DNA of 64,000 nucleotides from an uncultured Allobosea sp. (lineage in GTDB: Bacteria > Pseudomonadota > Alphaproteobacteria > Rhizobiales > Beijerinckiaceae): contig NZ_CAMFJF010000004.1 of assembly GCF_945956895.1 (NCBI RefSeq), forward strand, positions 1 to 64,000, read 5' to 3'. The notes beneath the pieces are model-generated. The model did not search any database. It was not told the origin of the DNA and saw only the letters and a program-made list of their open reading frames with translations. The position numbers and the translations under genes were made by a program. Positions 10,266 to 19,862 of the stretch are shown piece by piece. Each line of letters begins with the position of its first letter. Positions within the stretch are counted from its first letter, which is position 1.

Positions 10266-11066
10266 ATGAACGGACTCCGCTTCGGCGCGCTCGCCCGTCT
10301 GGCGATGCTGTGCACCGGCACGCTCGGGCTCGTCCTCGCCCAGCTCGTCGTCATGCGGGCCCTGCCGTCGCGGCGCGGGGCCTTGCCGCTGCGCTTCCAT
10401 CGCCTGACCTGCTGGTGCCTCGGCGTGCGCAGACAGGTACGCGGCGCTCCGCCACCGGCAGGAACCGGGGCGCTGATCGTGTCCAACCACGTTTCCTGGC
10501 TCGATATCGGCGTCATCGGCGCCGAGCGCGAACTGGCTTTCGTCGCCAAGAGCGAGGTGGGCACATGGCCGGTGGTCGGTTTCCTCGCCAATCTCCAGCG
10601 CACCCTCTACATCGACCGGCAGCGCCGTGGGGCCACCGCCGGCGTTGCGGCGACGATGGGCGAGCGCATCGCCAATGGCGAGGAGGTCGTGCTTTTCGCC
10701 GAAGGCACCACCGGCGACGGCACGCGCATCTTGCCCTTCCGCTCCTCCCTGCTCGGCGCGGCGCATCAGGCGATGGGTGATGCCACGGCGGACGTCACGG
10801 TCTATCCGCTGACCATCACCTATACCGGCTGGCAGAACCTGCCGGGCGGACGCGTCGGCCGGGCGGCGCTCGCCTGGTATGGGGACACGGAACTCTGGCC
10901 GCATCTCAAGCATGTGCTGGACTGCGGCGCGATCGATGTCGAACTGGTCTGGGGCGAGCCGATCGTGATGGGTCGCACGACCTCGCGCAAGGAAGCGACG
11001 CGGCTCGCCGAAGCCTCGGTGCGCAAGGCCCGGCGTCAGGCCGTCACCGGCCGCTCCGAGGAATGA
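10266..11066 (+). CDS. 1-acyl-sn-glycerol-3-phosphate acyltransferase (PlsC family)
   Basis: Membrane-associated acyltransferase for phosphatidic acid synthesis or a related lysophospholipid acylation. 266 residues: an N-terminal hydrophobic anchor (about residues 8-32), the catalytic H75xxxxD80 motif in NHVSWLD, and the acceptor-binding FAEGTT motif near residue 144. It could instead act on ornithine lipids (OlsA-like), since the two subfamilies share these motifs. It lies between rimI and miaB, all co-directional. Confidence 0.9.
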   Translation: MNGLRFGALARLAMLCTGTLGLVLAQLVVMRALPSRRGALPLRFHRLTCWCLGVRRQVRGAPPPAGTGALIVSNHVSWLDIGVIGAERELAFVAKSEVGTWPVVGFLANLQRTLYIDRQRRGATAGVAATMGERIANGEEVVLFAEGTTGDGTRILPFRSSLLGAAHQAMGDATADVTVYPLTITYTGWQNLPGGRVGRAALAWYGDTELWPHLKHVLDCGAIDVELVWGEPIVMGRTTSRKEATRLAEASVRKARRQAVTGRSEE

Positions 11067-11151
11067 CGCCGGTTGGTCCGCTGCTTGCTTCTCCTGCCTC
11101 TGCGCCCCGCGGCCGTTCCCAAGGCGCCCGATCCGCAGTAAAGGATGCGTT

Positions 11152-12543
11152 TTGGAGACCCGATCCGCCCCGATGAAGAAAGTCCATATCAAGTCCTTCG
11201 GCTGCCAGATGAACGTCTATGACGGGCAGCGCATGGCCGACATCCTGAGCCATCAGGGCTATGAGGAGACGGCCACGCCGGAGGGCGCGGATCTCATTCT
11301 GCTCAACACTTGCCATATCCGCGACCGGGCCGTGCAGAAGGTCTATACGGAGCTCGGCAAGCTCCGCGACATCAAGAAGGCGCAGGGCGCCGAAGGCCAG
11401 GAGACGAAGATCGTCGTCGCCGGCTGCGTCGCCCAGGCCGAAGGCGGCGAGATCCAGCGTCGCCAGCCCGCCGTCGATCTCGTCGTCGGTCCGCAGGCCT
11501 ATCACCGCCTGCCGGAATTGCTGGCTGAAGCCGGCAAGCGCCGCGTCGTCGATACCGACCTGCCGGTCGAGGACAAGTTCGGCTTCCTGCCGGCGCCGAA
11601 GCGGCAGGCGATTCTGGCACGCGGCGTCTCGGCCTTCGTGACGGTGCAGGAAGGCTGCGACAAGTTCTGCGCCTTCTGCGTCGTACCCTATACGCGCGGC
11701 GCCGAGTTCTCGCGGCCGGTCGCGCAGATCATGGCCGAGGTCGAACGCCTCGCCGAGGCCGGCGTGCGCGACGTCACCCTGATCGGCCAGAACGTCAACG
11801 CCTATCATGGCGAGGGGCCGGACGGCGCCGTCTGGAGCCTGGCGCGCCTGATGCATCGCGTCGCCGATGTGCCGGGCATCGCCCGCATCCGTTATACGAC
11901 CAGCCACCCCCGCGACATGGACGATGACCTGATCGCCGCCCATCGCGACCTGCCGCAGGTGATGCCCTTCCTGCATCTGCCGGTGCAGGCGGGCTCGGAC
12001 CGCATCCTCGCCGCGATGAACCGCAAGCATACCGGCGACGAATATCGTCACCTGATCGATCGCATCCGCGAGGCCCGGCCCGATATCGCGCTCTCCTCGG
12101 ATTTCATCGTCGGCTTCCCCGGCGAGACCGATGCCGATTTCGAGGACACCATCCGCCTCGTCGACGAGATCGGCTTCGCCTCCAGCTATTCCTTCAACTA
12201 TTCGCCGCGCCCCGGCACGCCGGCGGCCGAGTTGCAGGCGCAGATTCCGCGCGAGTTGATGAACGAGCGGCTCTACCGTTTGCAGGAGCGCATCGAGCAT
12301 CACCGGCAGGCCTTCAACCGGGCCATGGTCGGACGGACGGTGGATGTCTTGCTGGAAAGGCCTGGACGGTACCCCGGACAGCTTGCCGGCAAGTCGCCCT
12401 ACCTGCAGGCTGTGCAAATCGAGAGCGATGCGAATCAGATCGGCGATATCGTGCGGGTGGTGATCGAGAAGACGAGCACGAATTCCCTGTTCGGCCGGCT
12501 GGTGGAAGCCGGAGAACCCGATGGAAAGGGCCTGGCCGCTTGA
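11152..12543 (+). CDS. miaB: tRNA-2-methylthio-N6-dimethylallyladenosine synthase MiaB
   Basis: Radical-SAM methylthiotransferase acting on i6A37 of tRNA. 463 residues from a TTG start. UPF0004-domain cysteines C18, C54 and C92 bind one 4Fe-4S cluster; the radical-SAM triad is C169, C173, C176 in CDKFCAFC; a TRAM domain ends the protein. The TTG start has AAAGGA six bases upstream, whereas the in-frame ATG at 11173 ([10 protein letters not shown]) lacks a well-spaced site; either is possible. Confidence 0.95.
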   Translation: METRSAPMKKVHIKSFGCQMNVYDGQRMADILSHQGYEETATPEGADLILLNTCHIRDRAVQKVYTELGKLRDIKKAQGAEGQETKIVVAGCVAQAEGGEIQRRQPAVDLVVGPQAYHRLPELLAEAGKRRVVDTDLPVEDKFGFLPAPKRQAILARGVSAFVTVQEGCDKFCAFCVVPYTRGAEFSRPVAQIMAEVERLAEAGVRDVTLIGQNVNAYHGEGPDGAVWSLARLMHRVADVPGIARIRYTTSHPRDMDDDLIAAHRDLPQVMPFLHLPVQAGSDRILAAMNRKHTGDEYRHLIDRIREARPDIALSSDFIVGFPGETDADFEDTIRLVDEIGFASSYSFNYSPRPGTPAAELQAQIPRELMNERLYRLQERIEHHRQAFNRAMVGRTVDVLLERPGRYPGQLAGKSPYLQAVQIESDANQIGDIVRVVIEKTSTNSLFGRLVEAGEPDGKGLAA

Positions 12544-12714
12544 GCGTGCCCGGTCCCATGACCATTTGCGAGGGACGGGCGGCGGCCTGTCATCAGGCTG
12601 AGATCGTTGCGTCCGGTTATGCTGCGAGACGATCCGGCCGGGCGCTCCTGCCCAGCTGGAACAGGCGCCGGGGCCAGACCATCGGCCACCCCGGCCTGAC
12701 GAGAGGCGACGCAT

Positions 12715-13899
12715 TTGGCACAGGCTGACTCGACGCAAAGACCCGACCGGAACCCGCGGCGCGATCTGGCGCCCGCCCGCCCCGAGGGCGGCGTGCGCGA
12801 AAGCGCGGGCCGCGAAGGGCTTGCGGCGACGGAGGTCGTGCTCTCCTTCGAGGACAACCGCCTCGCGAGCCTCGTTTTCGGCCAGTACGACCAGAACCTC
12901 GCCCATCTCGAGCGGCGGCTCGGCGTCGTGGTCAGCCCCAACGGCAATCACGTCACCGTGAAGGGCGCCCGCGAGACGGCCGAGCAGGCCGGGCGCGTGC
13001 TGAAGACGCTCTATGCCCGTGCCAAGGCCGGCGCGCCGGTCACGCTTGGCGAGGTCGACGGCGCGATCGAGGAGAGCAATGTCCAGCGCTCGCTCTTCCC
13101 GACGACGGATGCTGGCAAGGCCTCCTTCGATGCGGTCGTGACCCGCAAGCGCGGACCGGTCAGGGCGCGCAATGCGGCACAGGACGCCTATCTGCGCCAG
13201 CTGAAGCGTCACGAACTGGTGCTCGCCGAAGGTCCGGCCGGTACCGGCAAGACCTGGCTCGCGGTCGGGCACGCCGTCTCGCTGATCGAGCAGGGCGTGG
13301 TCGAGCGCATGATCCTGTCGCGTCCGGCGGTGGAGGCGGGCGAGCGGCTCGGCTTCCTGCCCGGCGACATGCGCGAGAAGGTCGATCCCTATCTGCGCCC
13401 GATCTACGACGCGCTGAACGACTTCATGGAGGCCCGCCATGTCGAGCGCGGCCTGCAGACCGGCATGATCGAGATCGCGCCGCTCGCCTTCATGCGCGGC
13501 CGCACGCTCTCCAATGCCGTGGTGCTGCTCGACGAGGCGCAGAACGCGACCTCCATGCAGATGAAGATGTTCCTTACCCGCCTGGGCGAGGGCTCGCGCA
13601 TGATCATCACCGGCGATCCCTCGCAGATCGACTTACCCGCAGGCCAGCGCTCCGGCCTGGTCGAGGCCGTCAAGCTGCTCAAGGATGTCGAGGGCGTCGG
13701 CTATGCCCGCTTCGAGGAGGGCGACGTCGTCAGGCATGAACTGGTGCGGCGCATCGTCATGGCCTATGAGAGCGCTGCGCGCCATGAGCGCGCGGAACGG
13801 GAAGAGCGCTTGCGCAATCCCGAAACGCCCCCGGACCTCAACCGGGAAGGCGACAGCGAAGGGCTGAAGCGGATGTTGGCGCGGGAGCGGCCGCGATGA
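12715..13899 (+). CDS. phoH: PhoH family ATPase
   Basis: Cytoplasmic P-loop ATPase of the PhoH/YbeZ type, linked to RNA metabolism and partnered with YbeY. 394 residues: an N-terminal KH-like region (about 35-110) and the Walker A motif EGPAGTGKTWLA near 172-182, with VLLDEAQN as Walker B. The TTG start is supported by GAGAGG eight bases upstream. It overlaps ybeY by four bases (ATGA), giving the conserved miaB-phoH-ybeY-corC-lnt order. The 171-base gap before it shows no clear promoter. Confidence 0.95.
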   Translation: MAQADSTQRPDRNPRRDLAPARPEGGVRESAGREGLAATEVVLSFEDNRLASLVFGQYDQNLAHLERRLGVVVSPNGNHVTVKGARETAEQAGRVLKTLYARAKAGAPVTLGEVDGAIEESNVQRSLFPTTDAGKASFDAVVTRKRGPVRARNAAQDAYLRQLKRHELVLAEGPAGTGKTWLAVGHAVSLIEQGVVERMILSRPAVEAGERLGFLPGDMREKVDPYLRPIYDALNDFMEARHVERGLQTGMIEIAPLAFMRGRTLSNAVVLLDEAQNATSMQMKMFLTRLGEGSRMIITGDPSQIDLPAGQRSGLVEAVKLLKDVEGVGYARFEEGDVVRHELVRRIVMAYESAARHERAEREERLRNPETPPDLNREGDSEGLKRMLARERPR

Positions 13900-14468
13900 A
13901 CGATCGACCTCGTGGGCGGCGCTCAGTGCCGCCACCCGAGAAGACGTCTCCGGAGATTCATCTCGACCTCAGGGCGCAATCGCGCCGCTGGCATGAGCTT
14001 GGCAAGCTGCCGGGCCTGCGGGCGCTGCTGAACGAGGCGCTCGAGGCCGGGATCGCGGTGTCTCCGCGCAAGCCCATGCCCGGCGCCGAGCTCAGCCTGC
14101 TGCTGACCGATGACAAGCGCATCCGCATCGTCAACCGCGACTGGCGCGGCTTCGACAAGGCGACCAACGTGCTCTCCTTCCCGGCCGCACCGCCGGAGCG
14201 CATCGCGCAGAGTCCGCTGCTCGGCGACATCGTCATCGCCTACGAGACGGTGCTGCGCGAGGCCGAGGCGGAATCCAAGAGCGTGGCGGATCATCTGCGC
14301 CATCTCGCGATTCACGGCCTGCTCCATCTCCTCGGCGAGGATCACGAGACCGAGGCCGAGGCGCGCCGCATGGAAGCGCTCGAAGTCGCGGCCCTCGCCC
14401 GTCTCGGCGTGTCCGACCCCTATGCCGGTGCCGAGCTTGTCACGGCGCCCAGCCCTTCTTCCGCGTAA
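13896..14468 (+). CDS. ybeY: Endoribonuclease YbeY
   Basis: Metal-dependent RNase for rRNA maturation and ribosome quality control. 190 residues, with the zinc-binding histidines H140, H144 and H150 in HGLLHLLGEDHE and the upstream substrate-groove segment TNVLSFP. It is slightly longer than the E. coli protein because of an N-terminal extension. Translation is coupled to phoH, and the corC-type gene starts 10 bases after its stop. Confidence 0.96.
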   Translation: MNDRPRGRRSVPPPEKTSPEIHLDLRAQSRRWHELGKLPGLRALLNEALEAGIAVSPRKPMPGAELSLLLTDDKRIRIVNRDWRGFDKATNVLSFPAAPPERIAQSPLLGDIVIAYETVLREAEAESKSVADHLRHLAIHGLLHLLGEDHETEAEARRMEALEVAALARLGVSDPYAGAELVTAPSPSSA

Positions 14469-14478
14469 GCCCACGACC

Positions 14479-15468
14479 ATGAGCGACGACAGTCGACAAT
14501 CCCAGAACGAAACCGCCGGCCGCGGCCTCGGCCACTGGCTCGGTCAGTTCCTCGAACGCCTCGGCCTGCGCGCCGGTGGCACCGCGCGCGAAGAGATCGT
14601 CGAGGCCCTGGCCGAGGAGAATGGCGAACTCGCCGACCTCTCCGTCCAGGAACGTGCGATGCTCAGCAATGTGCTGAGCCTGCGCGAGCGCCGTGTCGGC
14701 GATGTCATGATACCGCGCGCCGATATCGTCGCCGTCCCCTCCGAGGCGACGCTGGACGAATTGCTCGCGCATTTTCGCACCGCCGGCCATTCGCGCCTGC
14801 CGGTCTTCGACGATACGCTCGATGATCCCCGCGGCATGGTCCATATCCGCGATTTCCTCGAATACATCGCCGAGAAGGCCCGGCCCGGGGAGAATGATCT
14901 CTCGGAGGAGAGCGGCAAGCTCGCCGTTCCGCACACGCTCTCCGCCGTCGATCTCTCGACACGGCTCTCCGAGACGAAACTGCTGCGCCCCGTCCTCTAC
15001 GTTCCGCCCTCGATGCCGGCGGTCGATCTCTTCGTCCGCATGCAGGCGACCCGCACCCATATCGCGCTGATCATCGACGAATATGGCGGCACCGACGGTC
15101 TCGTCTCGATCGAGGACCTGATCGAGATCGTCGTCGGCGATATCGAGGACGAGCACGATCTCGAGGAGACGCCGATCGTCCCGGCCGGCGAGAACCGTTT
15201 CACGGCGGATGCCCGCGCGACGCTGGCCGAGCTCAAGGCTGCGACCGGCGTCGACCTCTCCGGGAACGAGGTCGCCGACGACATCGACACGCTGGGCGGG
15301 CTGATCGTCACGCTCGCAGGCCGCGTGCCGGCCGTGGGAGAGACGGTGAAGGGGCCGGAAGGCCTCAGCTTCGAGATTCTCGATGCCGATCAGCGCCGCG
15401 TGAAGCGCCTGACCATCCATTGCCACAGCGAACCCGCGACCGAAGAGCCGGCGATGGAGTCGGGCTGA
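14479..15468 (+). CDS. CorC/HlyC-type CBS domain protein
   Basis: 329-residue cytoplasmic protein with paired CBS domains (MIPRADIVAVPSE near residue 76, then LIIDEYGGTDGLVSIEDL) and a C-terminal CorC_HlyC transporter-associated domain. It lacks the DUF21 membrane domain, so it is the CorC form associated with magnesium/cobalt efflux rather than a full HlyC-type transporter. I chose the ATG at 14479; a longer in-frame start lies inside ybeY. The stop overlaps the lnt start (TGATG). Confidence 0.9.
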   Translation: MSDDSRQSQNETAGRGLGHWLGQFLERLGLRAGGTAREEIVEALAEENGELADLSVQERAMLSNVLSLRERRVGDVMIPRADIVAVPSEATLDELLAHFRTAGHSRLPVFDDTLDDPRGMVHIRDFLEYIAEKARPGENDLSEESGKLAVPHTLSAVDLSTRLSETKLLRPVLYVPPSMPAVDLFVRMQATRTHIALIIDEYGGTDGLVSIEDLIEIVVGDIEDEHDLEETPIVPAGENRFTADARATLAELKAATGVDLSGNEVADDIDTLGGLIVTLAGRVPAVGETVKGPEGLSFEILDADQRRVKRLTIHCHSEPATEEPAMESG

Positions 15469-17063
15469 TGGCGTTGGCGCGGGTCGCCGAGGCCGTCATC
15501 CTGGGCTGGGGTTGGCGGAAGCGCCTGATCGCGCTGATCGCCGGTGCGAGCGGCGCGCTCGCCCTGCCTCCGCTCGATCTCTGGCCACTCATCGTCGTGC
15601 CGATGACCGTCGCGGTCTGGCTGATCGACGGCGCCGTCGGCACCAGTGCCTGGCGCCGGTTCCGGGCCGGTTTCGCGGTCGGCTGGTGGTGGGGCTTCGG
15701 CTTCTTCCTCGCCGGATTGTGGTGGCTCGGTGCCGCCTTTCTGGTCGAGGCCGACAAATTCGCCTGGGCGATGCCGCTTGGCGTCGTCGCTTTGCCGGCC
15801 TTCCTTGCCATCTTTCCGGCGAGCGCTTTCGGCGTCGCGCGGCTGGTCTGGCCCAAGGGTGCCGGGCGCATCCTCGTGCTCGCCGCGATGCTGGGACTCA
15901 GCGAGTGGCTGCGCGGCCATGTCCTGACCGGCTTCCCCTGGAACGTCTACGGCATGATGCTGGCGGGCGAGATCCATCTCGCGCAGGCTGCATCGCTGAC
16001 CGGGCTCTACGGCCTGACCCTGTTCGCGGTGGCGATCGGCGCGGCTCCGGCCGTGCTCGGAACGGCACGGACCCCGGCGGGGCACTCTATGCCGCCGCTT
16101 TTGGCGCTTGCGATGCTGGCCGGCCTCTTCGCGTTCGGATACGGGCGCGTGCCGGCCGGCCCTTCGCCGGTCGTTGCGGGGGTGAAGCTGCGGCTGATGC
16201 AACCCAACCTGCCGCAGGATGCGAAGTTCAACGGCCGGAACGGCGAGGCGATCCTCAACGGCTACCTGGCGTTGAGCGACCGGGCGACCAGCCCGACGAC
16301 GCCCGGCCTGCAGGGCATCACCCATCTGATCTGGCCGGAATCGGCCTTTCCCTTCCTGCTCGGCCGCACGCCCGGCGCCCTGTCGCGCATCGGCGCGGTG
16401 CTCCCGCCCGACGTGACGCTGATCACCGGCGCGGCGCGCGCCGGCGAGATGCTGCCGGGTGAGAGCCGGCCGCCGATCTACAATGCGATCCAGGTGGTCG
16501 ATGACGAGGGCGTCATCGTCGCGAGCTACGACAAGGTCCACCTCGTCCCCTTCGGCGAATACCTGCCGCCCTTCCTGGACACGCTGATCCGTGGCGCCGG
16601 CCTGTCGCAATTCGTCTCGATCCCCGGCGGTTTCGCATCGGGGCGTGCGCGGGCGCCGCTCGCGATCAAGGGGTTGCCGACCGCGGCGCCGCTGATCTGC
16701 TATGAAGCGGTCTTTCCGGGTGAGGTCGCCGGGCGCGGCCCGCGTGCCGGCTTCTTCCTGAACGTGACCAATGACGGTTGGTTCGGCCAGACCAGCGGGC
16801 CCTACCAGCATTTTGCGCAGGCCCGGCTTCGCAGCATCGAGGAAGGCCTGCCGTTGGTGCGCGTCGCCAATACCGGGATTTCCGGGGTGGTCGACGCTTA
16901 CGGCCGGGTCGTGGCGAGCCTGCCGCTCGGCGTGGAAGGCGTGCTCGACGCGACATTGCCGCGCGCCGGGCCCGTCACCCTCTATGGGCGGGCGGGGGAT
17001 ATCGTCTTCGCCGGGCTCTTGTTTCTCTTCCTCGCGGCTTCCCGTCTTCGGGCGCGGGAATGA
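15468..17063 (+). CDS. lnt: Apolipoprotein N-acyltransferase
   Basis: Inner-membrane enzyme adding the third acyl chain to lipoproteins. 531 residues: about six to eight N-terminal hydrophobic segments, then a periplasmic nitrilase domain. The catalytic Glu-Lys-Cys triad is visible as WPESAFPF (E), YDKVHLVPFGEY (K) and PLICYEAVFP (C). The start overlaps the preceding stop (TGATG), so translation is coupled to the corC-type gene, the usual arrangement. The final hydrophobic segment anchors the C-terminus. Confidence 0.96.
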   Translation: MALARVAEAVILGWGWRKRLIALIAGASGALALPPLDLWPLIVVPMTVAVWLIDGAVGTSAWRRFRAGFAVGWWWGFGFFLAGLWWLGAAFLVEADKFAWAMPLGVVALPAFLAIFPASAFGVARLVWPKGAGRILVLAAMLGLSEWLRGHVLTGFPWNVYGMMLAGEIHLAQAASLTGLYGLTLFAVAIGAAPAVLGTARTPAGHSMPPLLALAMLAGLFAFGYGRVPAGPSPVVAGVKLRLMQPNLPQDAKFNGRNGEAILNGYLALSDRATSPTTPGLQGITHLIWPESAFPFLLGRTPGALSRIGAVLPPDVTLITGAARAGEMLPGESRPPIYNAIQVVDDEGVIVASYDKVHLVPFGEYLPPFLDTLIRGAGLSQFVSIPGGFASGRARAPLAIKGLPTAAPLICYEAVFPGEVAGRGPRAGFFLNVTNDGWFGQTSGPYQHFAQARLRSIEEGLPLVRVANTGISGVVDAYGRVVASLPLGVEGVLDATLPRAGPVTLYGRAGDIVFAGLLFLFLAASRLRARE

Positions 17064-17079
17064 TCCCAAGTGGGACTTT

Positions 17080-17108
17080 TTGGGTAGACCACCTGCCAAG
17101 CGTATAAT
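17080..17108 (+). promoter_or_regulatory. Sigma-70-type promoter of the XRE regulator
   Basis: TTGGGT (17080-17085), a 17-base spacer, and a perfect TATAAT (17103-17108). Transcription would start near 17115 and give a leader of about 67 bases before the ATG at 17182. This is one of the best -10 boxes in the window. Confidence 0.7.
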
Positions 17109-17181
17109 ACATGACGGCTTCCGCGCGCCGACCAGGATGGCGGCTCCTGGTCATGACACTGATGCCTAAGCAGGGTGAATC

Positions 17182-17595
17182 ATGATCAAGAAGGTCCCGA
17201 ATCCGATCGACAAGCATGTCGGCAGCCGCGTCCGCATGCGTCGAATGCTCGCTGGAGTCAGCCAGGAGAAGCTGGGCGAGGCGCTGGGGCTGACGTTCCA
17301 GCAAGTGCAGAAATACGAGAAGGGCTCCAACCGCATCAGCGCGAGCCGCCTGCAGCAGATCGCCAAGATGCTCGACGTGCCGGTCTCCTTCTTTTTCGAC
17401 GGTGCTCCGACCGGGGACATGCCGGAACCTGGCTTCGCCGATTCGGCCGCGACGACCTATATCTCCGAATTCCTCACCACCAGCGAAGGCGTGCAGCTCA
17501 CCAAGGCCTTCACGCGGATCAAGAGCGGTCGGGTGCGGCGGCGAATTATCGATCTCGTCGAGGCTCTGGCCGAGGAAGACGCCGGAACAGCGTGA
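17182..17595 (+). CDS. XRE-family transcriptional regulator preceding metK
   Basis: 137-residue DNA-binding protein. Residues 14-70 form a Cro/C1 helix-turn-helix (VGSRVRMRRMLAGVSQEKLG, then LTFQQVQKYEKG); the C-terminal half has no recognised domain. This regulator sits directly upstream of metK in many Hyphomicrobiales, which suggests a link to methionine/SAM metabolism, but no target is proven by sequence. AGGG lies seven bases before the start. A dyad in the gap to metK is a candidate binding site. Confidence 0.88.
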   Translation: MIKKVPNPIDKHVGSRVRMRRMLAGVSQEKLGEALGLTFQQVQKYEKGSNRISASRLQQIAKMLDVPVSFFFDGAPTGDMPEPGFADSAATTYISEFLTTSEGVQLTKAFTRIKSGRVRRRIIDLVEALAEEDAGTA

Positions 17596-17608
17596 TATCA
17601 TCCTCGTT

Positions 17609-17628
17609 TCGTTCGATGTGACGAACGA
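17609..17628. promoter_or_regulatory. Inverted repeat upstream of metK
   Basis: TCGTTCG (17609-17615), six bases, then its exact complement CGAACGA (17622-17628), between the XRE gene stop and metK. It could be the operator for the adjacent regulator or an RNA hairpin in the metK leader. I compared the 17596-17751 leader with the SAM-I, SAM-II, SAM-V and SAM/SAH consensus patterns by eye and found no match. Confidence 0.4.
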
Positions 17629-17751
17629 TCCTCCCGATAAGCGGATTTTTGCGCTTGACGGCGAACGCGTCCGCTGCAATGACGGACCGTTCATTGGGCT
17701 GGCGTCGCTGCGCCGGCCTTTTCCATGTGCCGATTCAGGGAATCCCCGACC

Positions 17752-18957
17752 GTGTCACGCCAGAATTACCTGTTCACCAGCGAGTCCGTCTCGGAGGGGC
17801 ATCCCGACAAGGTCTGCGATCGCATCTCCGACGAGATCGTCGATCTGTTCTTCAAGGAAGCAATCAAGGCCGGCTATGAGCCCGCCAAGGTCCGCGTCGC
17901 CGCCGAGACGCTGGCGACCACCAACCGCGTGGTGATCGCCGGCGAGGTCCGCACCCATCTCGACGAGAAGCAGATCAAGTCGAAGGTGAAGTCGGCCGCG
18001 CGCAAGGCGATCCGCAACATCGGCTACGAGCAGGACGGCTTCCACTGGAAGAAGTGCAAGATCGACGTGCTGTTGCATCCGCAGTCCGCGGATATCGCGC
18101 AGGGCGTGGACGAGTCCGGCAACAAGGATGTCGGCGCCGGCGACCAGGGCATCATGTTCGGCTATGCCAGCCGCGAGACGCCCGAGCTGCTGCCCGCCCC
18201 GATCTACTACGCTCACAAGATCCTCGAGACCCTGACGCTCGCCCGCAAGAAGGGCGAGGGCGACGCCGCCAAGCTCGGCCCGGACGCCAAGAGCCAGGTC
18301 ACCGTCAAGTACGAGAACGGCAAGCCGGTCGGCGTCACCCAGATCGTGCTCTCGACCCAGCATCTCGACGAGAGCCTGACCTCCGCCGACGTCCGCAAGA
18401 TCGTCGAGCCCTATATCCGCCAGGCACTGCCGGATGGCTGGATCTCCAAGGACACGGTCTGGCACATCAACCCGACCGGCAAGTTCGTCATCGGCGGCCC
18501 GGACGGCGATGCCGGCCTCACCGGCCGCAAGATCATCGTCGACACTTATGGCGGCGCGGCGCCCCATGGCGGCGGCGCCTTCTCGGGCAAGGACCCGACC
18601 AAGGTCGACCGTTCGGCGGCCTATGCGGCGCGCTATCTCGCCAAGAACGTCGTCGCGGCCAAGCTCGCCGACCGCGCCACGATCCAGCTCTCCTACGCCA
18701 TCGGCGTCGCCAAGCCGCTGTCGATCTATGTCGACCTGCACGGCACCGGCAAGGTCGACGAGGCCAAGCTCGAGGACGTGCTGGGCAAGCTGGTCGATCT
18801 CTCGCCGAACGGCATCCGCAACCATCTCGGCCTCAACAAGCCGATCTACGCCAAGACCTCGGCTTACGGCCATTTCGGCCGCAAGGCCGGCCGCGACGGC
18901 TCCTTCTCCTGGGAGAAGACCGATCTCGTCGACGTGCTGAAGAAGGCCGTCGCCTGA
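17752..18957 (+). CDS. metK: S-adenosylmethionine synthetase
   Basis: Makes SAM from methionine and ATP. 401 residues from the GTG at 17752, chosen because AGGGA lies 10 bases upstream and translation then begins (M)[20 protein letters not shown], the family N-terminus; an ATG at 17725 would add nine unrelated residues. ATP/methionine loops [13 protein letters not shown] and [11 protein letters not shown] are intact. A strong intrinsic terminator follows 24 bases after the stop. Confidence 0.97.
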   Translation: MSRQNYLFTSESVSEGHPDKVCDRISDEIVDLFFKEAIKAGYEPAKVRVAAETLATTNRVVIAGEVRTHLDEKQIKSKVKSAARKAIRNIGYEQDGFHWKKCKIDVLLHPQSADIAQGVDESGNKDVGAGDQGIMFGYASRETPELLPAPIYYAHKILETLTLARKKGEGDAAKLGPDAKSQVTVKYENGKPVGVTQIVLSTQHLDESLTSADVRKIVEPYIRQALPDGWISKDTVWHINPTGKFVIGGPDGDAGLTGRKIIVDTYGGAAPHGGGAFSGKDPTKVDRSAAYAARYLAKNVVAAKLADRATIQLSYAIGVAKPLSIYVDLHGTGKVDEAKLEDVLGKLVDLSPNGIRNHLGLNKPIYAKTSAYGHFGRKAGRDGSFSWEKTDLVDVLKKAVA

Positions 18958-18981
18958 GACCGACCGTGAGGTCATGAATGG

Positions 18982-19010
18982 AAAGGCCGGGGTTCGCCCG
19001 GCCTTTTTTC
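18982..19010 (+). terminator. Rho-independent terminator of metK
   Basis: Ten-bp perfect stem AAAGGCCGGG / CCCGGCCTTT with a GTTCG loop followed by a T-run, 24 bases after the metK stop. Confidence 0.9.
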
Positions 19011-19044
19011 TTTGACTTGGTGGATAAGGTCGCTGAAACACCCC

Positions 19045-19135
19045 CGTCATCCCGGGCCTGACCCGGGATCCATCGTAAGGCTTCGCAGCTCTGTGATGGA
19101 TTCCGGATCTCCGCTTCGCTGCGTCCGGAATGACG
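19045..19135. repeat. Palindromic intergenic repeat, copy 3
   Basis: Arms begin CGTCATCCCGGGCCTGACCC and end TCCGGAATGACG, meeting at ATCCATCG...TGATGGATT. Lies between the metK terminator and trmB. The outer arms have drifted (CCCGGG against CCGGAA), so it is a mixed-subtype copy. Confidence 0.85.
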
Positions 19136-19166
19136 GCTCTATCGGACAAGCGATACGAAGACGATC

Positions 19167-19862
19167 ATGACCTACAGCCCCGATCATGACGACCGCGCCT
19201 TCTACGGCCGCCGCAAGGGCAAGGCCCTGCGCGACGGCCAGAGCCATCTGATGGAGCATACGCTGCCGCGTCTGCGCTTGCCGGAAGGCGAGATTGCCGA
19301 CCTCAAGGTGTTGTTTCCGCAGCCCGTCGAGGCGGTCCGGCTGGAGATCGGCTTCGGCGGCGGCGAGCACTTGTTGATGCGGATGCGCGAGAGCCCCCAG
19401 ATCGGCTTCATCGGCGTCGAGCCCTTCATTAACGGCATGGCCAAGTTCCTGGCGGTGGCCGAGCGGGAAGGGCTGACCAATATCCGGGTCTGGGACGACG
19501 ATGCCGCGCTCATGCTGCCCCGCTTCCCGGCCGGCAGCCTCGATGCGATCGACCTGCTCTACCCCGATCCTTGGCCGAAGCGCCGTCAGCGCAAGCGCCG
19601 CTTCGTCTCGGAGCACACGTTGGGCCTGTTTGCCCGTGCGCTGAGGCCCGGCGGACGCTTCCGCTTCGCCAGCGATATCGACGACTATATCGGCTGGACC
19701 CTGTCGCGCCTGATGGCCTCGCCTGATTTCGACTGGACCGACGAGCGGCCGGGCGACTGGCGCACGCCCTATCCCGGCTGGATCCGCACCCGCTATGAGG
19801 CGAAGGCGGTCCGCGAGGGGCGCATCTCCAGCTATCTCACGGCTTTGCGTCGCGCATCCTGA
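19167..19862 (+). CDS. trmB: tRNA (guanine-N7-)-methyltransferase
   Basis: SAM-dependent enzyme forming m7G46 in tRNA. 231 residues with the SAM-binding strand-loop [11 protein letters not shown], the conserved [12 protein letters not shown] segment and the TrmB hallmark [15 protein letters not shown]. Its last 26 bases overlap the 3' end of the convergent DUF2336 gene. It probably has its own promoter, since metK ends with a terminator. Confidence 0.96.
   Translation: MTYSPDHDDRAFYGRRKGKALRDGQSHLMEHTLPRLRLPEGEIADLKVLFPQPVEAVRLEIGFGGGEHLLMRMRESPQIGFIGVEPFINGMAKFLAVAEREGLTNIRVWDDDAALMLPRFPAGSLDAIDLLYPDPWPKRRQRKRRFVSEHTLGLFARALRPGGRFRFASDIDDYIGWTLSRLMASPDFDWTDERPGDWRTPYPGWIRTRYEAKAVREGRISSYLTALRRAS

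Noticed and set aside
11044-13440. 798-codon minus-strand ORF opposite miaB and phoH
   Set aside because: Shadow of the third-position GC pattern; no start signal or family resemblance.
17596-17751. SAM riboswitch before metK
   Set aside because: No match by eye to SAM-I, SAM-II, SAM-V or SAM/SAH consensus; only a simple dyad is present.
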